A program made the translations under genes and the position numbers. Shown piece after piece: positions 27,204-34,802 of a stretch of DNA of 64,000 nt. Numbering within the stretch: position 1 is the first letter of the stretch; each line of letters opens with the position of its first letter. The stretch comes from Burkholderia sp. Leaf177 (GTDB taxonomy: Bacteria > Pseudomonadota > Gammaproteobacteria > Burkholderiales > Burkholderiaceae). Under the pieces are notes generated by a model, which was given only the letters and a program-made list of their open reading frames with translations, searched no databases and was not told the DNA's origin. The stretch spans positions 178,122-242,121 of the forward strand of contig NZ_LMPF01000022.1 of NCBI RefSeq assembly GCF_001424345.1. The letters run 5' to 3'.

Positions 27204-28223
27204 ATGGCCGCGAAGCGCGTCACCATCTCAGATGTTGCAAAAGCAACGGGCGTCTCGGCCGGTGCGATTTCGCGCATTCTTAACAATGACCCCAGTCTGA
27301 ATGTGCGCGAGGAAACCAAGACCCACGTCCGGGAGATGATAACGAAGCTCGGTTATTCTCCGAACCCGCAGGCAAGAGGGCTTCGCATGTCTCGCTCCGG
27401 CACCATCGCCATGATTGTGCCGGAAATAAACAGTCCGGCATTCCCTGCCATTATTCTCGGTGCGCAAACAGCCGCTCGAGAGTTAAGCTACTCCATGCTT
27501 CTCGGCGGAATCGGCGCGGAGGGCGAAGACCCTACACTTGCCGCAAGAATTCTGGAACGCAATCGAGTCGATGGGTTCCTTGTATCAACAGGGTTCCGGG
27601 AAAAAGAGCAGTTTGCCGCTGTAAAGAAGCTGAGCGCACCAGTTGTGCTGGTCAACCGATATGTCGATGATTCGGTGCCTCACGTCATCTTAGACGACGA
27701 GGACGGCGTGCGGGCCATGATTGTATATTTATTCAACCTTGGGCACAGGCGGATTGCGTTTTTAGGCGGGACTCTTCGATTTCTTGGAAGCAGACGCCTT
27801 AATGGGTACAAGCTCGCGCTGAAAGAACTTGGTTTGCCATTTGATAACAGTCTCGTCATCGATGCCGGTTACGACCGGGAAGGTGGTGAAAAAGCCGCAA
27901 GCCAACTTCTACAATTGCGACGACGTCCGACCGCTTTATTTTCAACAAATCAGTTGGTCGCTGCGGGCGCAATGCACGAGGCACACCGGCGCGGATTCAA
28001 GGTTCCAAATGACGTGTCCGTGGCAAGCCTCTACGACGGTGCGGTCGCAGAGCTGCTAAATCCAACAGTCACTTCAGTATCCTATCCTCTGGACCGACTG
28101 GGCTACGAGGCGGTATCTCTGCTCGTTGCTTTGGTGAATGGACGCTCACCCGGTGAAGCCAGCATAACGATTCGGCACGAGAAAATTATAGAACGACAGT
28201 CAACTGGCCCCGCGCCCGAATAA
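27204..28223 (+). CDS. LacI-family transcriptional regulator
   Basis: 339 residues. The N-terminal HTH VTISDVAKATGVSAGAISRILNN and the hinge helix block NPQARGLRMSRSG are typical, followed by a sugar-binding-like domain (IAMIVPEINSPAF...; FLGGT...SRRLNGYKLAL; HEAHRRGFKVPNDVSV). It lies at the end of the island, 108 bp after the M20 gene, without a matching operator of its own. The two GTAAATCG sites at 16051 and 25816 are its likely targets, so it would repress uptake and breakdown until the inducer is present. Confidence 0.92.
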   Translation: MAAKRVTISDVAKATGVSAGAISRILNNDPSLNVREETKTHVREMITKLGYSPNPQARGLRMSRSGTIAMIVPEINSPAFPAIILGAQTAARELSYSMLLGGIGAEGEDPTLAARILERNRVDGFLVSTGFREKEQFAAVKKLSAPVVLVNRYVDDSVPHVILDDEDGVRAMIVYLFNLGHRRIAFLGGTLRFLGSRRLNGYKLALKELGLPFDNSLVIDAGYDREGGEKAASQLLQLRRRPTALFSTNQLVAAGAMHEAHRRGFKVPNDVSVASLYDGAVAELLNPTVTSVSYPLDRLGYEAVSLLVALVNGRSPGEASITIRHEKIIERQSTGPAPE

Positions 28224-28458
28224 CCGAGGCCGAGTTCGTCCCTGCTTAGTAGTATCAAGAGAGGCTTCGACCTCTGCGCATCAGCCAACCCAAAAATCAA
28301 CGCGCTGTGACCGCCCCCATTGTCTGAGCGGCGGCATAGGGGTCGATCACGGTCAATCATTGCTCGCGTGGAGATCAGCACTCTAGGCACATAGCCAGAC
28401 CCTCAAGATGCAAACCTCTTATGTATCAACCGCGGTTTAAGAACGAGATACCCTATTA

Positions 28459-28497
28459 TTTAGGTTTCCTACTAAAAAGTGTTAATTCTATTTATGT
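28459..28497 (+). repeat. Right copy of degenerate 39-bp direct repeat
   Basis: Direct-orientation partner of 15207-15245 (31 of 39 identical, core TCCTACTAAAAA). It lies about 30 bp before the point where helicase homology begins abruptly, so it marks the right boundary of the catabolic island. Confidence 0.5.
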
Positions 28498-28512
28498 CAA
28501 TTTGTTAACGAA

Positions 28513-30126
28513 TCAATCTGGTGGTTCGCGTATTCGCGCAGTCGTGCTCCACACGAAGGATGCCGCACTCGAGTTACGTGAGCGCATCCTGGCCACCGCC
28601 GGCAAGGCCGTCAAGAAACGTTTGATTGCCGGAACCTTCCACTCGCTTGCATACAAGCAGTTACAGCGGCCTGGCAGCCGGCCGCTCGATATCGCATCCG
28701 ACGGCGACCGACTTGGATCGCTCATCCGCGTGATGCAAGAGATAGGGCGGGAAGGAAAGGCAGAAGACGTCATTCCAACGATCGAAAAGATCAAGACGAA
28801 CTTCGGCGAATTCGATCCGCAAAGTGAAGACGGGCAACTGTACGCGGCCTACCAAGACGCGTTGGCTAGAAACGGCAAGATCGATTTCCAAGACATGCTG
28901 CGCTTGGCGGTCGAGGGCATGGAAAACGGCACGATCCTCCCGTATCCCTTCACCTTTCTCCTCGTTGACGAGTTTCAGGATACCGACCCGCTGCAGTATC
29001 GCTGGATCGAGCTGCATGCAAAGGCAGGCTCGATCGTGACGGTCGTCGGCGACGACGATCAAAGCATCTATGCATTTTGCGAAGCGCTGGGCTACCGGGG
29101 CATGGAAGCGTTCATTAAGCAGTTCGATGCTAAGCCGGTGGTGCTTGGCAGTAACTATTGGTGTCGCTCCGAGATCTTGGCGGCCGCCGACCGCGTCATA
29201 CGCAACAACGTCGATCGCATCGCGAAGGTGTTGCGCGCGGAGAAGGGCATGGGTGGCCGCGTGACGGCTTCGCGGCACGCCGACGAATACGACGAGGCCG
29301 TCGCTGCGGTCGAGACACTGGCACCACTTCTTGCCGCGAAACAGTCGTGCGCCATTCTCGCTCGCACGAACCGCATTCTCGATCCGCTCGAAGCGGTTTG
29401 TCGTTCGCATGGCGTGAAGTACTACCGTGCGTCGGGGTCTTCTGTGCTGAGTCGGCCAGAAGGTGCGCTCATGTGCAATTTGCTGGAAATTGTCGAGCGG
29501 GTCAAAGAAACCGGGCTGGACTCGGTGCTGGCTCACCTTGGCCTTCGCGCCGAGCAATTGCGTGAGCTCCACGCAAACATGGGCGCTGAGCTGCAGCAGC
29601 GCGGCAGGGCTGATCTGGTCGAGTTGGGCTTGCCGGAAGACGTGGCCACGAACTATCGCGAGTTCATGAAGCGGCTCGCAGAGTGGCGTGGCTTGTGCGA
29701 TCGAAAGTTCTACTCGTTGACGCTTTCCGGGGTCAGCGAGTGGATGTTGAAGTACGCGAAAAAAGAGCAGGCAATCCGCGCAATTCAATCGACGTACGAC
29801 GTGCTCTCAAGGCTCTCTGGAACGTTCACCGAACGGCTGCTGTTATGCGTCAGGAGAACAACCACCCCACACCCGGCGCACTAATTCTCACGACGATGCA
29901 TAGCGCGAAAGGCTTGGAATGGGACCACGTGTGGATTGCGCGCGCGGAAGAAACAATCGCGCCCGATGCCAAATCAACTGAGCCCGAGGAGCGTCGGTTG
30001 TTTTACGTCGCGATGACGCGTGCACGTGAGTCGCTGATGATTTCGGGTACGGCCAAGAACTTCGCGTCCAGGTTCGTGACCGAAGCACAAATCGAGGCGC
30101 CAGCTGAGCCGGCGCTTGCCGCATAG
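28513..30126 (+). pseudogene. UvrD/Rep-type helicase, 5'-truncated and frameshifted
   Basis: Helicase homology begins near 28530 (VLHTKDAALELRERI), so motif I with the Walker A loop is missing. Motif II is present (LLVDEFQDTDP). Motif III reads GDDDQSIYAFCEA, where a conserved Arg is now Cys. Motif IV reads NYWCRSEI, where a conserved Arg is now Trp; both are consistent with C-to-T changes. Near 29838 the frame shifts: the first frame ends at 29884 while the final motifs (TTMHSAKGLEWDHVW and YVAMTRARE) continue in another frame to 30126. It probably unwound DNA for the ancestral element and was cut when the island arrived. Confidence 0.85.
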
Positions 30127-30173
30127 CAAGGGCATTCGAGCAGCGAAGTGCTACACAAAAACACGGGAAAAAA

Positions 30174-30614
30174 ATGAAACAGAAACTAATTTTTGGGCAG
30201 AAGGCAATCGGCGCAGCGCTTGTCGTGGTGGCCGGGGCAACCGTGATTAGCTCCGCAATCGCTTTCACGTCCTTTGCCTCGAGTTCGGCCGCCACACTGG
30301 CAATTGTTGGCGAGGCGGCCAACTCCTCCCAAGATATGCGCACGTTGCAGATAGTTCAACGGTTGACGGGCGATGAGCGGGAAGCTGTTCTCGCGCAGTA
30401 CGGTTTTCAATCTCTCGCCGAGTTGAACCAAAAGCTCGAAAAGCGGCGCATAACATTCCAGCAGCAAAGAGAGAACGTCGTACGCGCTCAATCCGCATCG
30501 CAGTCGTCGTTAATATTCTTTGTAGCGGCCCTCATCGCTTTGTCGTTCTTGTCGGCGAGGGCCGCTACCCTCTTATTTAAGAATGCAAACACGCGACGTG
30601 CGGTCCCCACGTAA
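30174..30614 (+). CDS. Small membrane protein, two membrane segments and coiled coil
   Basis: 146 residues. A hydrophobic helix lies at about 12-34 and another near 111-134; between them is a charged, helical, Gln/Glu-rich segment likely to form a coiled coil. No family is recognised. The ATG follows GGGAAAAAA, a weak SD. It stands alone after the helicase remnant. Confidence 0.6.
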   Translation: MKQKLIFGQKAIGAALVVVAGATVISSAIAFTSFASSSAATLAIVGEAANSSQDMRTLQIVQRLTGDEREAVLAQYGFQSLAELNQKLEKRRITFQQQRENVVRAQSASQSSLIFFVAALIALSFLSARAATLLFKNANTRRAVPT

Positions 30615-30702
30615 ACGGCGGAAATGCGCGACAAATCGATTTAAAAATTTCGAGTCAATCGACTCGATCTCGATACCGTAATTGTGGATACAAGGCTACC
30701 TG

Positions 30703-31350
30703 ATGAAAAAAAGTTTCTTAATCGCGCTTTCCGTTTGCTACGCGTCGCTTGCCTGCGCGCAGACCTTGCCTTTACAGGACACAACGATATCCGTGACGGG
30801 GACGCCCAAAATCGCACCTGCGGACGGGCAAAGCATCCAGGTTGTGAACACCAAGGGAACCGTGACCCAAGTTAAGGTGTCTGCTGGTGATTCGTGCTCA
30901 ACCACTGGCCTCCTGACGGAAGGTGCGGCCGGGAACGCTTTGCTCACCTGCGCCAGTGGTAGGTGCCGTGACTTCAGGAATCTGGATCAAGCCGCCATTC
31001 AAATGACAATCGATGGGCCCGACGAAGGTACGGTTTCCAGACATATCCAGTACGCGTTCGTTGCCCGGGTTGGGATCCCGACCCTCCACACAACCGAGGA
31101 AGCCGTAGTTAGGGCATTTCGCTTGCAATCGGGGTTTGTCCAGCCGACCGAGACTGCCAACAGCCTTTATGTGGATACGAATGTATTAACTTTTAATCCG
31201 GATAACAGCGCCCACTTGCTCATCAAGCTCACGTCGGTGGACGCTGGTCATGACTGGACGCAACGGGTTGATGTGACGGTGCCGGTTGGCGTCAAAACAA
31301 CGATTGCGAAAGATGCGCTAGGTGCTGAATACGCCGTTCGGGTGACCTAA
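30703..31350 (+). CDS. Secreted hypothetical protein
   Basis: 215 residues from the ATG at 30703; the longer frame to 30682 would spoil the signal peptide. The signal peptide is MKKSFLIALSVCYASLACAQ. The mature part is beta-rich, with two Cys pairs (one near DSCSTTG, one near CASGRC). No family is recognised. The pattern of strands suggests a small periplasmic or surface beta-domain. A hairpin follows the stop. Confidence 0.6.
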   Translation: MKKSFLIALSVCYASLACAQTLPLQDTTISVTGTPKIAPADGQSIQVVNTKGTVTQVKVSAGDSCSTTGLLTEGAAGNALLTCASGRCRDFRNLDQAAIQMTIDGPDEGTVSRHIQYAFVARVGIPTLHTTEEAVVRAFRLQSGFVQPTETANSLYVDTNVLTFNPDNSAHLLIKLTSVDAGHDWTQRVDVTVPVGVKTTIAKDALGAEYAVRVT

Positions 31351-31375
31351 CAAGCATCGTAAGGCGCAATGGAAA

Positions 31376-31399
31376 AAGGCCCGGACGATGCCGGGCCTT
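31376..31399. terminator. Hairpin after the secreted protein gene
   Basis: AAGGCCCGG and CCGGGCCTT form a 9-bp stem. The A-run before it would be a U-run on the minus strand; in the plus direction the tail is CAAACC, so termination of the plus gene is less certain. Confidence 0.5.
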
Positions 31400-31736
31400 C
31401 AAACCAAGGTGGGAACCCCCGTTACCGCATTGGTGGTATTTCTCTCGTAACTGACCTGTTGCCTCTGCGTATTGGATTTATCGTCGGGCGTTTGTTGTCG
31501 GACAGCCAGTACATAGTAATTGGCGCGGAATGGGTGCTATGTGGGTTACCCCACACTGCGTTTACTTTTCGTTACAGGTGTTGCTAAATGTGTACGGAAC
31601 GCTGGCAAGCACTTCAACGTTTAGTCAGCGTGCTCCTACAGCAGGGCCGAAACCGAGGCGCGGCATAAAAAACGCCCAGGCACTCGCGCTGGGCAATCCA
31701 CCGGCGTCTAAGCCAATGGGGAGGTCCTAAAAAAGC

Positions 31737-31772
31737 AAAATGGCTGCTGTCGGTTTCGACAGCAGCCATTTT
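31737..31772. terminator. Bidirectional rho-independent terminator
   Basis: A 16-bp stem (AAAATGGCTGCTGTCG and its complement) with a GTTT loop and T-runs at both ends. It ends the leftward DUF4148 gene and would block plus-strand read-through. Confidence 0.8.
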
Positions 31773-31803
31773 TTTGCAGTCAAAGCCGAAATGCGGGGTC
31801 GCC

Positions 31804-32124
31804 TTAGTGGGCGCGGTAGACGGGGTCGACCTCGGTAGCACCTGTATGTGCAGGCGCGTGGTAGCTACCTGAAGCTGAGGTGCCGTCAGCAACACCACCA
31901 TAGCTCGATTGGCCGTTCTGCGCGCTAACCTTGGCTTCAGCCGCCTGAATTTGCGCCGGATAGGTTGTGTGATCGCCCGTGCCCGGGTTGTAGCCTGCGT
32001 TTTCCAATTGAACCAGCTCCGACTTCACTTGAGCGCGCGTAACCGGCGCTTGGCTGGATTGAGCGAACGACGACACAGCAGGGATTGCGAGCGCTGCGGC
32101 TACGATGATGGATGAGAGTTTCAT
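31804..32124 (-). CDS. DUF4148 secreted protein
   Basis: 106 residues from the ATG at 32124, with GGAGG 8 bp upstream. The signal peptide ends in FAQ at about residue 22. The mature part begins QAPVTRAQVKSELVQLENAGYNPG, the DUF4148 signature of Burkholderiaceae, and includes the YPAQIQAAEAKVSAQ block. Function unknown; many copies per genome are usual. A monocistronic unit, ended by the 16-bp terminator. Confidence 0.9.
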   Translation of the reverse strand: MKLSSIIVAAALAIPAVSSFAQSSQAPVTRAQVKSELVQLENAGYNPGTGDHTTYPAQIQAAEAKVSAQNGQSSYGGVADGTSASGSYHAPAHTGATEVDPVYRAH

Positions 32125-32325
32125 GATATTTACCTCCGGATCTTGTTTTTCGCGCAAACACCCGTTTGCGTTATAGTGATTCGAGTGTAGGTAAACGCTC
32201 GCTTAAGATTAACCGCGAAAATGACAAAGGATTATTGCCGTTTACGTGTTAACCCTTATATCTCTGCCGGTCGTATCGCGAGGCATAAGGATCAGCTAGA
32301 GAGTGCGACTTTGCGCAGCGCAGAA

Positions 32326-32356
32326 TAAAAAACGCCGGGAAGCCCGGCGTTTTTTT
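32326..32356. terminator. Rho-independent terminator after csbD
   Basis: ACGCCGGG and CCCGGCGT form an 8-bp stem, with A-run on one side and T-run on the other, so it can work both ways. It serves the leftward csbD gene. Confidence 0.75.
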
Positions 32357-32378
32357 ACGAGCAAACATCCGCTTACGG

Positions 32379-32561
32379 CTAGCGCTTCTGCGCATCCTTT
32401 ACGTCTTCCTTCAGATTGCCATATTGTTTCTGCGCCTCGCCGGCACCCTGCTGTAGCTGGCCTTTCGCCTTCTGGCTTGGATCGTCCGTGGCGTTGCCCA
32501 CAGCCTCGTTGACCTTGCCCTTCACCTTTTCTGCTGTTCCTTTCACTTGGTCCTTATTCAT
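32379..32561 (-). CDS. CsbD-family stress-response protein
   Basis: 60 residues that match CsbD in full: MNKDQVKGTAEKVKGKVNEA, then the Gln/Lys-rich helix pair ending KEDVKDAQKR. These small acidic/basic helical proteins are induced by general stress; the molecular role is unclear. GGAGG lies before the ATG, and the terminator follows. Confidence 0.9.
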   Translation of the reverse strand: MNKDQVKGTAEKVKGKVNEAVGNATDDPSQKAKGQLQQGAGEAQKQYGNLKEDVKDAQKR

Positions 32562-32650
32562 AGCAAACCTCCGATTTGGTTATGCGCCTGAATTTGGCAG
32601 CGAGGAGAATGATGCAAAAAGCGATCCCGACGAAGCAGATACGCTAGACA

Positions 32651-32678
32651 AAAGAAAGCCCGCTCAGGTGGCGGGCAC
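32651..32678. terminator. Terminator of the 32.7-kb gene
   Basis: GCCCGC, a 7-nt loop and GCGGGC, followed on the minus strand by CTTTCTTTTG. It would end transcription of the leftward hypothetical gene. Confidence 0.5.
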
Positions 32679-32724
32679 AATCCATATCAGTGGAGACATG
32701 GAGGAGACGGGGTAAGTATAAACC

Positions 32725-32940
32725 CTACTCCTCCAAGTGCAAGGCTTTTTCCAGCAGGTCGGCCAAAAACGTTTCGGGCAGGACGAACGGACTGCGGTGG
32801 GCGATTTTGTAGGGCATCGCATGGCGGTTAATAAATCGCCCGTCAGCAAGCATGCAAAAACACACATCCGCGAACGCCGCTTCCTGCGCTGCGGCTTCCC
32901 AGGTCTCGCATCGGTAGTCGGTGTCGGGTTTTGTAGTCAT
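32725..32940 (-). CDS. Small hypothetical protein
   Basis: 71 residues from the ATG at 32940 (MTTKPDTDYRCETWEAAAQEA). It contains three Cys and an R-F-I-N-R-H stretch. No family is recognised and no signal peptide is present. The longer frame to 32976 is not favoured. It lies alone before the bactofilin operon. Confidence 0.5.
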   Translation of the reverse strand: MTTKPDTDYRCETWEAAAQEAAFADVCFCMLADGRFINRHAMPYKIAHRSPFVLPETFLADLLEKALHLEE

Positions 32941-33039
32941 TGTGATTGCGACCAGGTGTGAGAGGCCGCGATCCACGGCACATCTTTCAGGCGGATCGTC
33001 GCCGACGCGGGCTTACTGGTCCGTTCGACAAGGCACGGT

Positions 33040-33519
33040 TCAGAACGCTGCGGTGCGGTGGAGCTCAGTCACATTCGAATCGGCTTTTTCTGCGGCGCCG
33101 ACGATAGGGGCAGTTGGAGACGGTGCTGCGGCCTCTTCTTGTTGCAACGCCGAGTTGCTTCCTGGAGCCGCATTGATCGTCAACATTCGAGTAACGCGCT
33201 TGAGCGTGCCGTTAAGCGACGCGTTGGGCCCCAAGCGAATCGTGCCGCTATACAGGATGTCGCCAGATACGTGACCGTTGACCTCGAGCGAATCGCGGGC
33301 GTGGACATTGCCGTCGACGCGCCGGTCGATGCGTACGTGCTCGCCTTGCGTGCTGCCCTTGACCAAGCCGCCTTCGCCGATATGCAGCAACCCGCGCGTC
33401 GAGATCACGCTGCCCGCGCACAAGCCAAAGCAACTGACGCCATGATCGACAATCATGTCGCCGTTGATTGCACAGCCGGGGGAGATAAGGGTGATGCTAA
33501 GTTCTTTTTTCATGTTCAA
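33040..33519 (-). CDS. Bactofilin (polymer-forming cytoskeletal protein)
   Basis: 159 residues with the bactofilin beta-helix repeats in the middle (about residues 17-115: INGDMIVD, STRGLLHIGEGGLVKGS, HVRIDRRVDGNVHARDSLEVNGHVSGDI). The C-terminal tail is Ala/Pro-rich and unstructured. Bactofilins polymerise without nucleotide and scaffold envelope or DNA-partition machinery; a role on a plasmid could be positioning. It is 5 bp from the end of the upstream Pro-rich gene, so the two are co-transcribed. Confidence 0.8.
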   Translation of the reverse strand: MNMKKELSITLISPGCAINGDMIVDHGVSCFGLCAGSVISTRGLLHIGEGGLVKGSTQGEHVRIDRRVDGNVHARDSLEVNGHVSGDILYSGTIRLGPNASLNGTLKRVTRMLTINAAPGSNSALQQEEAAAPSPTAPIVGAAEKADSNVTELHRTAAF

Positions 33520-33524
33520 GCTCC

Positions 33525-34061
33525 CTAGAACATCTGTACTTCGTTCGATCTTGTCCGGGCCGCCGGAGCGGATGGCGTAACAGCGCGCGGTGACGTAGTC
33601 GGCTCAGCGACGCTTTCCTGTTCCACTCGCGGCTTCGAGATCCGATGACGGGCCGGATGCGTCTGTTTCGTTGCGGGTACGGCGGGTGTTGTGCTGACAA
33701 CTGGAGTCGCCTCGCTCGCCGCAACGGGCGCGACGCTAACCGCTTGCTGAGGCACTTGTTGCACGACGACAGGATCCGCTGGCTTTGCTACTGCAGCAGG
33801 AGCGGGTGAAACCATCGGCGCGGCCGAGTTCATCGTTGTACTGGGGATAGACGTTGGGGCGACAGTGGGTGCGCTGCTGGTGCGCGAAGTGCTGCGGTGG
33901 ATGGGGGAGAGCGCGGCGCGCTCAGACTCGGCTGTCAATTGTGCGGGTGTCGAAACGATTGAATCTCCGGACGCAACCGTCCAGATCGTTTCATCACCGG
34001 CCTCGTGGCTCAAGGATGATCTTTTTGCAGCGTGAGCTGCCAATCCAGTGAGAGAGGCCAT
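33525..34061 (-). CDS. Low-complexity Ala/Pro/Ser/Thr-rich protein upstream of bactofilin
   Basis: 178 residues from the ATG at 34061 (an in-frame start at 34085 adds 8). It starts with a short helical stretch, and from about residue 45 onward it is dominated by Ala, Pro, Ser, Thr and Val. There is no clear signal peptide or membrane segment. Such proteins can be linkers or partners of bactofilin filaments; the 5-bp spacing to the bactofilin gene suggests a joint role. Composition alone does not prove it is translated. Confidence 0.5.
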   Translation of the reverse strand: MASLTGLAAHAAKRSSLSHEAGDETIWTVASGDSIVSTPAQLTAESERAALSPIHRSTSRTSSAPTVAPTSIPSTTMNSAAPMVSPAPAAVAKPADPVVVQQVPQQAVSVAPVAASEATPVVSTTPAVPATKQTHPARHRISKPRVEQESVAEPTTSPRAVTPSAPAARTRSNEVQMF

Positions 34062-34218
34062 TACGGCTCTCTCACTTGTGAACACGAGCCGTGTTCCGAT
34101 AGCCCGCGAGGTTATCGAAACAAGGTTTCACCGCGTCCTGGCCGCATCGATGTAAGCAACACCCTTTCTCAGCAGTTTCAATTTTCTTCACCCTGGCGGG
34201 GAGCGATCCCTAACGGGC

Positions 34219-34249
34219 GCACTCCGTCATTTCTTTCTTAACGGAGTGC
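34219..34249 (+). promoter_or_regulatory. SD-sequestering leader hairpin A
   Basis: GCACTCCGT and ACGGAGTGC form a perfect 9-bp stem with a 13-nt T-rich loop. The 3' arm contains the GGAG Shine-Dalgarno, 7 bp before the ATG at 34254. An upstream GGGGAG (34198-34203) can pair weakly with the 5' arm. Confidence 0.6.
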
Positions 34250-34253
34250 AATC

Positions 34254-34802
34254 ATGTTTGGCCTTTATCCTGCCGGATCCGATTGGATTCGTACCTTTGC
34301 GTCCGAGCATCGTCCGGCGCGCGAGATTCAAAAGTTGTTAGTCGACCACGCCGGTTTCACCGCGGCGATTTTTCATCAGCCGTTCGGCGACCACCGCGGC
34401 GCTGTCATTGCGCAGTCCGGAAAAGTGCTTGTGATGTCTGCAACTGCCCCTGGCATTTGCAACATCGCCGTGACGCCAACGGTAGAGCTGCAGCACCTTC
34501 TCTGGTCGTATCGTGAAGGCTACGCAACCCAGTGGTCCGCGATGGAGATTCGCACCCTGACCGGTCACCCGGGCTGGGATGAGCTTCTGATTAGCGCCCG
34601 ACGCGAGTTTGCGAAGGTCTGCGATTTGGTGAGCGCCTCAATCGATGGCACGTTGAGCGCGCCTCGCTTGCCCGAACCTGTTGCCGCACCTGCCGTTGGG
34701 ACCGTTCACGACGCGTTTCCGGACGATGACAACGACGGGTTCTATGCGCAATGGGTTGAGATGTCGCAACAAGCATCGGAGATGCCGCCATGCGCCCACT
34801 GA
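34254..34802 (+). CDS. Hypothetical protein co-encoded with the SbcC-like ATPase
   Basis: 182 residues, unrecognised. The N-terminal 130 residues look like a compact alpha/beta domain (TAAIFHQPFGDHRGAVIAQSGKVLVMS; LLWSYREGYATQWSAMEIRTL); the tail is acidic. It overlaps the start of the SbcC-like gene by 13 bp, a sign of translational coupling and probably of a shared complex. Its own start is under a leader hairpin. There is no phosphodiesterase signature, so it is not an SbcD. Confidence 0.65.
   Translation: MFGLYPAGSDWIRTFASEHRPAREIQKLLVDHAGFTAAIFHQPFGDHRGAVIAQSGKVLVMSATAPGICNIAVTPTVELQHLLWSYREGYATQWSAMEIRTLTGHPGWDELLISARREFAKVCDLVSASIDGTLSAPRLPEPVAAPAVGTVHDAFPDDDNDGFYAQWVEMSQQASEMPPCAH

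Noticed and set aside
28661..29788. 375-residue ORF antisense to the helicase
   Set aside because: It mirrors the helicase frame; its His/Arg/Leu-rich composition and lack of motifs are those of a shadow ORF.
30634..30650. AAATCGATTT near 30640 as a third LacI operator
   Set aside because: It lacks the flanking GTA/TAC of the two island sites and is not at an island promoter.
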